Below are positions 1 through 9,624 of a stretch of DNA of 56,897 nucleotides, piece after piece. The stretch comes from Bondarzewia mesenterica (lineage: Eukaryota > Basidiomycota > Agaricomycetes > Russulales > Bondarzewiaceae): NCBI GenBank assembly GCA_004802705.1, contig SGPL01000181.1:1-56897 (forward strand), in the 5' to 3' direction. The position numbers and the translations under genes are program-made. Each line of letters opens with the position of its first letter. Positions within the stretch are counted from its first letter, which is position 1. Below the pieces are notes generated by a model, which saw only the letters and a list, made by a program, of their open reading frames with translations, was not told the origin of the DNA and ran no database searches.

Positions 1-1781
1 CATTTTGAGAGTAGACACATACCCTTCCCCTCGTTGCACCTGNGCATTTTTCAAATACTGTTCAACAGTGCGGAGGGGCTTCTTGTGCTCACCATATAGT
101 CGTTATTATAGAAATTACGATTGCCGTTTAGATGACCTGCGTTCGCATCCTTCGTTGACTTGATCAGGCCATTGTAGACCTTGATCATGGTGGTTGAGTT
201 CCACAATTGTCCCAATTGCTCTATCTCGGTCAGGTTGATGTTGAGGCTGCCGGTAGCTCTGAAAGTTAAGAGAAAACTATAANAACAAGGATCTTGGCGC
301 AATGTACAGCATCACTGACTGGGCGTCGATCACAGGGAAACTGATAAACCTAGGCAGAGAACTCTATGGCCGAATGAATGGACAATCGAGNGCTAGGTCA
401 GTTCCGACTTACGAAATCCCAATGGAGTACATTGGTGAGAACATTGCGATAGATCATCCACTGGTCNCCGTCGATCAAGGTGGTAAAAGCGTTTTGTGAG
501 TCCANGTCCGCGGAGAATTGCGTGCCGCCGGCGTCGATCTCAAGCTCAAGAACNTCATTGGAGCTATCAANAGAACAGACATGGTCAGAGCCATCTCTTT
601 ACCACTGTGANACGGCATCGACGAATACGCACAAGTCTTTCCCATAATTACCGTTGTACAATAGACCTCCATGCNGGCCGAAGCTACCATCGGGCTTGAT
701 ACCGTCGACCATGATCCCAGGCTCGATGACAACTTNTGCATNAATCCTATCATAAGCCTCAGAGATCAAAGTGATATTTGTCGTGAGCAATGCGACGTCG
801 ATGCCAANCTTCGCCACGTCCAAGATGTTGGCACCAGACAGGTAGCCCTTGTGTCCTTCGTAGAACGTATCGTATGNTCGCGAGGACATGGNGATGCAAT
901 CCTCCTTCTGGTCGTCTGAGAGAGACGCGTTGAAGAGGAGACAACTCTCNCCAACGAGACGAGGAATCAGAATTACCTGGAGAAAACCGAATCGATGTNA
1001 GNGTCAACAAATGGATAGCCTGAGGACGGCATAGACTTAGTACATNGGAGAACCAGTTCGTATTCCAAAGACCGGGGGTACCACACGGACANCTGCTGGT
1101 GCCTNCTGCGTCCAAGCATCCGGGGACGGTAAAGTCGTTCTGGAACCAGTAATCCATCGCGGATGAGATTGCGCCAGCCAGGTCAGAGCTGCCGACATAT
1201 TGCTCATTTCCGGGTAATCCACCGTGCCATGCAGCGGCCATGGTGACTGCAAAGAAAAGGTTGAATTGGATCAGACTCTGAGAGAAGGAAGGGAACATAA
1301 AACGCACGGATGCGAAGCCAGTGTGTTTGGGCAGGCCAATTGGCCCGCTGAGCGGCACAGCCTGTTGTATAATCTACTTCGGACGCTGGCCATTGTCCGT
1401 CAGACCCCAAAGTTGAAAGCCTGACAGTCATATTCATCAATAGTGGCCCGGTAAACACGACGCAAAGATGAACCCTTACCATTGAGAGATGCCTGAGGCG
1501 TTTCCTGCGCTGACTACGATAAAACCCAGTCGGCGTTGAAGAACCGTCTGCAAGTCCTCCGAAGTATTCGAATCCACGGTCGCACTCGGGCTCGAAGCCG
1601 TGGATGTAGTGGACCACTGAGACGAAGTCGCGACAGTATTGGATGCGTTAGTTGAAAAGAACGGTGTTGTGGAGGAAACGACAGCGCCATTCGAGGCGTT
1701 GGACGCATCAGACTGAGCAGCTAGAGGTTGTAAGAATGAACAGATAATAGACACAAGGCAAATGAGAGACTTGAAAGGCAT
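1..1781 (-). CDS. Polysaccharide lyase family 8 (PL8) protein, copy 1, C-terminal part outside the window
   Basis: A secreted lyase of the chondroitin AC/hyaluronate/xanthan lyase family, which cleaves uronic-acid polysaccharides by beta-elimination outside the cell. The start at 1781 opens a signal peptide (MPFKSLICLVSIICSF, then LAAQ), followed by a Ser/Thr-rich linker. Exons then give an alpha-toroid region: QWPASEVDYTTGC near 1390, AAAWHGG near 1240, WNTNWFS near 1060 (candidate catalytic Asn), and HGGLLYNGNYGKD near 630-665, where His and the second Tyr are nine residues apart as in PL8 enzymes. LNGNRNFYNNDYMV lies near 100-140 and VQRGEGYVSTLKM at 1-40, where the gene leaves the window. 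It lines up exon by exon with the second PL8 gene at 4720-7453. Many N bases fall inside it. The family is clear; the substrate is not. Confidence 0.85.
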
Positions 1782-2628
1782 AGCTATGGGGGAGTAGATG
1801 GGGACAAGGAGTGGGGGGATGCTCTGAGAGCTGTTAGACTGAGGAGGCCGTGGTAGGAGAACAGAGTCAACTTGAAAGAGAAGAAGAACTGTCGTGGAGG
1901 CATGCTGGTGAGGCCGATGGACAGATTGAGAAGACAAAGTCCGTACTTAGTCCGTACTAAGATCACAACCAGTTCATTCAAATGGCACCCGTGTCCCCTT
2001 GCCTGTCACTCGACCATTCCCATCAGCCATGTGACATTTCGTCCACAGGTGCGTTCTGCAATGCCCTGCTTCTCATGTTCGACCATCTGTCCCGAAGCTT
2101 TCTTCTTATCGCAACAATCCTGAATCCAAATTGTGCCCACCTCCCAAAGCGCTGTCTTACGCCGGTTCCGATTTCAAGGGCACCAAGAGCACCGGCCCGT
2201 CGAGCCTATACTTGCAATTAAGCGCCCATCTCGGTTGCTCGAGCAAGATTTTATGCCCGCTAGAGATTCGTCGTTCCAAAGGCGAAGGAGTCCAAACTCA
2301 AGATCATTATAGATTTCAAACTGAGCGACAGTGGAAATAAACACTAGACCTGCCTAATCAGGAATTGCCGTCCTGTGTTTCTGAATTGATAATGCGCGGA
2401 CGCTTTTCCAAACTGAGTTCCAATCGGCCTCCATGCCCTCATCAAATCTCCTGCATTTGTTGCCCGTTACTCATACATGCAGCAGGCACATGAATGAGCC
2501 CTTCCCTTTTGAGCTGCTGTTCAACAAGGCTATATTAAAGTACTGTCCGAATGAAGCCAATTATGTATGCATTTAGGGATTTTCAGTGTATCATCAATCG
2601 TGTAATGTCGCTGCGTCAGCCCACGAGT
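1782..2628. other. Intergenic region upstream of PL8 copy 1
   Basis: No convincing gene is visible. The short ORFs here lack family motifs and splice structure. It should hold the promoter of the minus-strand lyase and the 3' end of the RTA1-like gene. Confidence 0.4.
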
Positions 2629-3690
2629 CTATGCAGAAACCTTCGGCGTGCCATCTTGCCAGGCTTCTAGAGGTGACGTTGTATCAGAAGGATGTCCACT
2701 TCTTTCGGGAGCGCGTAGCAGGAATCCAGGATGGAAGATATTCAGCGTGTATGATGCCAGAGTGATCATGCCTCCGTCCAAGACATCTATCATGAAAAGT
2801 CGATATGATTTGATACAAGCCCTCTTCACTTGATGGATGTCACTCACTGAAATAGACCTGCGTAGAGATGACACGACCGTTCCAGCCGTCGCTCAGTTCA
2901 ACCACTGGGTACACCGAACTGAAATCATATCATATACATGCTGGCTGTAAAGCGTAGCAAAAAAAAAACTTACCGGATGAAGACGCAGGTGACCATAAAG
3001 ACCAACCCAGAAATCATGAGCCTGAGTCGTGAGTCTAGGTTCCCAGCCGAGGACCATTGTTCAGGCTGCTCGATGGGTACGCGGCCACGGATTGGTTCAA
3101 TTAGCCAGTAGCGTACCGAGAAGTCCAGCGCAAGTGCTATGTAAGTCACGATAGCGGCTATGATCGGAAATATTAAGGCTATGGTTCAGAGAAGGAAAGG
3201 AACTGCCCACTTAATTGAAAAGCGATGCCAGCCAACGCGACATGTCCGTCCTGAGGATATACATCAGCTCGGTAAATGGTGCTGCCAGTACATTGGAGCC
3301 TTACAAGTTTGGTGGCCTTCTGGTTATCTGCTGTCGATGCCATACCGCCTCCGATTGCTTGTATGACAAGAGCTGTAACATCCTGAAACAAATTCAGCGT
3401 AAGACACCGGACTGCACTTAAAAATCATAGCCTTACGCAAGTGACGAACACAATCGTGTCTGTGGCCAAAGGGTAAATATTGGATAAGATTCCCCTGTCG
3501 CATGATGCACTGTAATCACAAGACTTCGGCGTAAGATGGCTATACTGAGGGCCAAGCCGCTTGATAATCTCTCTCAGAATCACAAAGCTGGTCGTGAGCA
3601 AAGGAGTCGGGCCAAGACTGTCATTGAAATCCTAGATCTGGAATCGTCATGTCAGAGGCAGATCACGGAGGGGATTTACTGACCTGAATC
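2629..3690 (-). CDS. RTA1-like multi-pass membrane protein (N-terminus unresolved)
   Basis: The RTA1 family consists of fungal seven-helix plasma-membrane proteins linked to lipid translocation and drug resistance. The family core reads across exons on the minus strand: GPTPLLTTSFVILREI near 3560-3610, then KRLGPQYSHLTPKSY, a short intron (gtgatt...ccacag, about 3467-3518), TIVFVTC, another intron (about 3386-3439), then DVTALVIQAIGGGMAS near 3340-3385. The last exon holds FMIDVLDGGMITLAS followed by NIFHPGFLL, typical of the final helix, and ends at the stop at 2629. I could not find the usual first two helices; exons may lie between 3690 and 4320, or the gene may be truncated. The start is therefore a lower limit. 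It sits between two lyase genes on the same strand, which suggests but does not prove joint use. Confidence 0.6.
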
Positions 3691-4719
3691 AACATCAACA
3701 TTTAGCTTCTGCTGTCTTCAAGTTATCGCAAAAGGTGCTAACGACTCACTTATCCTTTGCCTGGCCCTACGTGGTGGTGGGTACTAGGGAATGTGCGACG
3801 TTGAGATGAGTGAGGATCATCGGAAATAGTTTATACGTCCCAGATCGATACATGCTGTACGATGCAAGCTGATAGGCAGGTCCACAGTAGAAACATGTTT
3901 ATCATGAATGATTCAGATGACGCTCGGGCAGTCAAGAGACCCATGCACCAGAATATGACACTTCAGTCAGCATCGCTTCATGCCCGTAGAGTGATGCAAT
4001 AACCGTGTAAACTGAGATGTCTGTCATGAAGTAGAGAATCACTGAGAACCTGGACGCGTACCCTAAGAAACGAACTTTGGCTCACGAGAGATTGCATGAT
4101 TATTGCTAAGTCCATTGTCACGGTAAATGCGACAGGAACGTAGCATGGAAAGATGATGAGAACACTGATGGAAACTTGCGCAGCATGTTCTTCGACACCT
4201 TGGCAAGCGCTGACATGCTTTACATGGCAAAGCTGCAGATAGTTCAAAATATTGAGAATAGCCTCCAATGTGAAAGTTGAATATAGAATCATTTTTGGAA
4301 CGACAAACCACGACAAACTTCAATGAGTACTGCGGGATAAGTCACGTTTGTCCGATCATGTCAGCGAATGGGACCAAATCTGCCTCGGGAGACGTACACA
4401 CAAGAATGGTTTGCACAGCCTGCTTATCGTTCGGTTCACTGGAGCGCGCGTTTTCGGACGTTCATGGCCGCGTCAATAAGATGCTAATAGACACGACTGC
4501 AATTATCACTTTCGCAAGATATTGGGATTTCAGGAGACAGTGCGCAGAGAAGAGAAAAGCTGGTCGTTACAGAAGCCTTGAAATACACGAAACACAGTAA
4601 TTCATGTCGATAGCAAACGCGCGCGAGAAAGCACTTAAGAAAACTGAGCCCCGGAGAGGAATCAGTACTTATCAAATACGTGACGATATGCATTGCATGC
4701 GTACCACGAATCCTACTTA
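3691..4719. other. Unresolved stretch between the RTA1-like gene and PL8 copy 2
   Basis: Hydrophobic minus-strand ORFs lie at 3978-4316 (start MSWFVVPKMILYSTF, with two possible membrane segments) and might be 5' exons of the RTA1-like gene, but they do not match the family's N-terminus. Nothing else is recognised. Confidence 0.3.
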
Positions 4720-7453
4720 TCAGTTCACAAGCAGCGCTGACAGGCTACTCCCTGCCACTCCCCCCGTAGGAAGATCCCAAGTCAATGAATGACTTTCCAC
4801 CGATCCCCACCCAGCGGGAGCAGAGCCAGAACCGAGTGTGAAGTTCACCGTGAGGGAACTCAATGATTGAGTCGGCTCCGCAACTGTCACGTTCCACGTA
4901 TCCATTCTCACAGTCATTGCTGAGCTGCCAGTTGACGTGACTGTAATGGGCGCACTACCACCGAGAGAAGGAATTGTCGTTTTCCCGCCATTCGTCTCCC
5001 AGAATACGAACATCGCTACCTTGTTCGCGGCATCGAGCATAGCGGATATCGAACCATCATTGCGAATAGTCGTGAGCTGAGAAGAGGAGGCTTTGGATGA
5101 AAAGGAGGATGCAGATGTAGCAGGATAGACGGTATAGTCAACAGCCGCGCTGAGATCGCTATGGCTCAGCCACGCGGAGAACAAATCGACCGTTGTAGGT
5201 GGTTGGTCCGACGTCCCAATGACAGACCAGTCACCGGTGCGATTCCCGACCTGCACAGACAACGAAACTGCCGCGTTAGAAGTGTTAAATGTGTACCCCA
5301 CTCCGCCGTGCCATAGAGATGAAATGCCAGAGTAGTTCCCGCTCTGGCGTGCAACGCCGTCCACGAGAATATCGCCGTCATGCCTGCGCTGATCAAGGAC
5401 GGAATAGACGGGCGCGCCAGTCGTGGAGCTGATGCGAGCAATCATCACGTGCTGCACATCGTCGTCGAAGAAAAACCACGTCTTGCGCCAGTTCAATGTC
5501 TTCGATGTAGGTGTCTCATAGCGCATTGCGGCCACCCCGATCTTTCCATCTGATGCACCACCGACAAAAGCCTGAGTCCCCGTGTGCCGCGTCCCGCTAC
5601 AATTGAGAGCTGTTGCTCCGTAGTCGACCGTCGTCCCCGGGATGAGATTCCAGTCCCATGCGGCAGAGATGTCTTCATACTCATTGCCCTGTAGATAGGT
5701 GTAAACCGTTCCATCACTGAGATGAAAGCCGAACGGGTTTTGAGAATTTATGCATTCAGAGTTCTGGGTGCGCTTGGAATACATCCTCAACGTGGTGACA
5801 TATCCAGTGCCACGTTGGACCTAGGACAGACAGTACGTAAGTATAAGCATGGGACGAGTTCAAAGCTGATTGACGAACCATATAGTCGTTGGCGAAGAAC
5901 ATGCGATTACCCTTCAATGCTCCTGCATTGGCATCGGTCGTGCTCAAGGACAGGGAATCAAATGCTTGCGTGAGTGTCGCCGAGCCCCATTCTTGACCTA
6001 GAACTTGCAATTGGGTAAGATTTGTCTTGAGATTTTCCGTCGCTCTACAGCAAACGATATAGGTATTCAAACGGTCAACCAAAATGAAAAGAAAACTCAC
6101 TGATCATCCGCAACAGGCAAGCTGATGAATCGGCCCAAAACGCTCTAGAGAAGGCATACTGATTAAAATTAGCATAGAACTCGAGTGAAACAACACACGA
6201 AGTCCCAATGTAACACGTTAGTCAAAGTGTTACGAAAGATCATCCATTGATTGCCCTCCCATAGGGCAGAAAATGCGCTTCTTGAAGAGTTAGTCGCCTG
6301 GAACTCCGTACCAGCAGCCTCGATTTCGAAGTCGAGGACATCGTTAGAGCTGCACATGATCGATTGGAAGCTGTCATTGAATCGAACATGCGGATAGAAG
6401 AAAGAGAAACGTACTAGTCTTTGCCATAGTTCCCGTTGTATATGATGCCCGAGTGTTGCCCAAAGCTACCATCTGCCCGGATTCCATCGGCCTTTACGGT
6501 GTTCTGAACAACTACTTCGTCGTGTACTCTATCAAAGGCATTATCGAGCAGGGTCTCGTTCACCGTGAGAAGTCCTAAGTCGACGCCAATGCTGGCAATA
6601 TCCAAGGTGTTCGAGCCAGTAATAGAACTGACACCATTGATGCCGGTATCGAAGGTCGCAAAAGCGCGCCCAGTCATCTTCGTGCAATTGCCCATTTCAG
6701 TGGTAGAGAGGGTGTCATTGAGTAGCAGACAGGTCTCGCCAACGAAGCCGGGAATCAAGATGATCTATACATACAGGATGACTGGACGTGTCGAGCGAAA
6801 AGAGAATCACATTACATTCGAGAACCAGTTTGTGTTCCAAAATCCAGGAGTTCCGCACGGACATGCGTCATCGCCGCCTTCATCCAAGCAATTTGGGTCT
6901 GTGAAATCGTTCTCGAACCAGTACTGCATAGCAGAAGATATTGCGGCCCGAAGTTCGTCGCTCTCAGCCCATTGGCTTGCCCCCGAGAAACCACCGTGCC
7001 AAGCAGCAGCAAAGGTTGCTGAAAATATCAGATCGTTCAAGTAAAATAGCTCGAAGAAAACAAGGAGCGCATACTTATTCGCTGCCAATGCTGCTGCGCC
7101 GGCCAACTACCGGTCTGCGCATCACAACCGGTCGTATAATCAATCTCGGAATCTGGCCATTTCCCGTTGGCTCCAAGGGACGACAACCTAGACGAGGTAA
7201 ATGAATTCTACTGCCGATTGTCAAGAGTGGATTCAACTTATACTTACCAGCTCGATATGGAAGAAGCACCCGTGACGGAGCCAACGATAGTCGATAACCT
7301 ACGACTTGTCACCGTCTCGATATCTTGTGAAATCGAGCTGGAGGCTGCACTAGTTGTATTTACCCAGTGACTCTGTCCTTCCTGGTTTGCCGCGTCCACA
7401 ACGCTGACAAAAAGCAAGGACGGCGATAGTAGACAGAATGGTAAGAGCTTCAT
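4720..7453 (-). CDS. Polysaccharide lyase family 8 (PL8) protein, copy 2, complete
   Basis: A secreted PL8 lyase predicted to depolymerise uronic-acid polysaccharides. The start at 7453 gives the signal peptide MKLLPFCLLSPSLLFVSVVDA. Upstream in-frame Met codons exist, but this one begins the hydrophobic core. Domains in order: alpha-toroid (AAAWHGGFSGASQW near 7000, WNTNWFSNV near 6830 with candidate catalytic Asn, DGSFGQHSGIIYNGNYGKD near 6420-6480 with His and Tyr nine residues apart, KGNRMFFANDYM near 5900 with a candidate catalytic Arg), then the beta-sandwich domain, mostly in one long exon (4720-5790) that starts near RMYSKRTQNSECINSQ and contains AAWDWNLIPGTTVDYG. Stop at 4720. All key PL8 motifs are present, so it should be active. 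About eight exons. It is a paralogue of the partial gene at 1-1781; the two probably arose by tandem duplication. Confidence 0.92.
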
Positions 7454-7492
7454 GGGGACCATCCAAATGCTCAAACACACACCTTAAGTCCG

Positions 7493-7500
7493 TTTATATA
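7493..7500 (-). promoter_or_regulatory. TATA-like box upstream of PL8 copy 2
   Basis: The minus strand reads TATATAAA about 40 nt before the chosen start codon at 7453. This is close for a fungal TATA box but is the only clear candidate and would imply a very short leader. Confidence 0.35.
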
Positions 7501-8109
7501 GGCAAACAGATCGCTCGTTATACTATGACATTCCCTGCAAAGCCCGACAAGACCAGAATGAGTGGCATTGATGCATTATCGCTGGCATCGACCCACCGGC
7601 TTCAAAGCCTTCACAACAGAAGACAAGCCCATATTCGACCGATGTCTCTCACACCGAAGACACTGATGCTCCAAGAAAGGCTTCGAAGTGCAGGCGTGAT
7701 ATGGAGTGCGTGTATTTGTCGGTATAAGGACGGACAATTAAATACGACTGGAGGAATCCTTGAAGCAGAATCCAAGAGACTTTCCTCTTCGGGCGACTGC
7801 AGTATCAGAAGCCGCTCGATTCGTGCTTGTTATAAATGTTTACGATACTGTCCCAGAAAATTCTGCTGGTAGTCAGAATTTATTCTCGCCTGTCAACGGG
7901 GTTGCTGTAAGCAGAGTAAGATATACCGCACGCATACACAGTAAAAAATTAGCGGGAGGATGCAATAGCCGGGCTGTCTAATAATGGCGGACTAGAAGAA
8001 TGATGATCCAGAACGTGTCCATGCGATACATACAGTAACATGCGGATGCCAGCGCAGCACTTGAGCTGGCAATAAAGTCCGAGCTGCATGAAATGATAAT
8101 AGTAAAGAA
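7501..8109. other. Intergenic region
   Basis: A 144-codon plus-strand ORF (7438-7872) overlaps the lyase promoter and has no recognisable domain or codon pattern, so it is not called. The region should contain the lyase promoter and the 3' end of the SUR7-like gene. Confidence 0.4.
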
Positions 8110-9046
8110 TCATTTGCCTGCTGTCGCAGTCACGTGGAGTTTTGCGAGAGCGCAAATAAGGGGAACGGCGTAGAAAGCATACGCTACCCAAACCACTGTC
8201 GAGCTATCATTATGAACACAGAAACGCCTGATGAGAACGAGAACACTGACTGATAAAGCCGTTGCTGGTGCTTGCAACAAGCTCAGGAGCACCATCACCT
8301 TCTTTCGTGATTGCGGAATTGAAGTCCTCCACCGCTTTTCCGAACCACATGCGGATGACCAAGAAAGCAGTCAAACCTGGTGGATACAGGTTAGCTATTA
8401 GCATTCGTCTACATGCGGTCAGCATCCACATGTCGCGCACCGATCATAAATCCAAGCAAACCAATCCAAGCAGATACCCGCTGAATCATTGGACGATCCA
8501 GAACTGCAGAAAGCTTTGCTCCCATCTTCATACGGAGGGAAATGACGGTGAAGAGAACGAAAAAGATTATGGAGAACCCGAGCGATACAGCAATGAAGGC
8601 CGGAGTCGTAGCCGTCGGTGCAGAGAGGAGATCGGGAGCGTTGGATGGGAGGGCCGAGAGATCTATCCATGGCAATGAGTACGGCGACGAGAATTCAAGT
8701 GCGGGGGACGCTTACCATATTGCGGCGACAGGGTGGGAAGTGTGCAATTCACGTTTCCGCCATTGTTTGGACGCGAGCAGGAGCCTTGTCATATCATAAG
8801 TGAAGTATGAAAATCTCGACAACAAGACTCACCAAGAGGACCCAAGAACAACGTGGGCCCGTCGATACCACTCTTGTCCGAGCCAGGATTAGTAGACGTC
8901 GACGACGGCGATACTATCAGCAACGCGACTTGGCTATGCAGAAGTACTACAGGAGCTAAGAACGCGAACATTGCTAGGATGATGGATGTCAGAGACAAGA
9001 CCGGAGCAAGATACAGAGTGATAGCTTTTGAGAGACCCGCAATCAT
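8110..9046 (-). CDS. SUR7/PalI-family four-helix membrane protein
   Basis: A claudin-like fungal plasma-membrane protein. Relatives act in eisosomes (SUR7) or in ambient-pH sensing (PalI/Rim9). The start at 9046 opens TM1 (MIAGLSKAITLYLAPVLS). The extracellular loop holds DGPTLFLGPLGSCSRP then NNGGNVNCTLPTLSPQY, the usual GPxG...C...C pattern. TM2 is FIAVSLGFSIIFFVLFTVIS. An intron (about 8381-8431) joins GLLGFMIG to LTAFLVIRMWFGKAVEDFN (TM3). A further intron of about 55 nt beginning near 8253 joins STSNGFIM to VWVAYAFYAVPLICALAK (TM4), with the stop at 8110. Four hydrophobic segments and the loop cysteines support the family. Which branch it belongs to cannot be decided here. It is transcribed away from MPP10. 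Confidence 0.8.
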
Positions 9047-9624
9047 AGCGCAATTTAAGAAGGGTAGAGAGGCTGAGTCCGGTTTAAAGTAACTGGAAGA
9101 GCCGAGGTATGTACTGTAGGCTGACGATCTTTGTTGAAAATGAGAGAAGGGGGCCGCAAAGCTGAAAGGGCTGCTCTCAGGCAGAGAGAGAAAAGACGAG
9201 GGGGTTGGCTTAGGAGATTGGCAGTCATCCAGGCTTACTTATAGAGCGAGACCAGCGTGAAGATACGAGGTCGTAGCGAAAAAATCTAGAGAAGAACAAA
9301 AGCGTGGCAGGGAGTTGTTATGGACCCACAAGTTGGCACACAAGAACAATGAGGACTCCCCAAGTATTGTTCTGATTCAGGATACACGGAGTCCAGAGCG
9401 CGTCATGACTTTGTTGTTGCTGTTGCTGTGTGCATAATACCTTGCTATGCACTCGTTACGGGGGGAGTGATATGTACGTGCAGAAGCCATTGCTTCAAGT
9501 GAGTGCGTAGGCCTAGGGTTTATCGGAGAGGTTTATAGGGTAGGCGTGGGAACACGTGGGACGTCCTCCTCAGCACCCGACTGTATTTTGTTCTTTGAAA
9601 ACTTGTCCATCCCCTGCTGAGACG
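9047..9624. promoter_or_regulatory. Shared upstream region of the SUR7-like gene and MPP10
   Basis: 578 bp separate two divergent start codons. A short imperfect ttg/ctg trinucleotide run lies at about 9411-9431. No gene is seen. Confidence 0.4.

Noticed and set aside
1204..1617. Separate minus-strand gene of 137 codons
   Set aside because: It is an exon plus read-through of introns of PL8 copy 1; the segment SDGQWPASEVDYTTGC belongs to the lyase.
7438..7872. A 144-codon plus-strand ORF upstream of PL8 copy 2
   Set aside because: No domain, no splice partner, and it overlaps the lyase start and TATA-like box.
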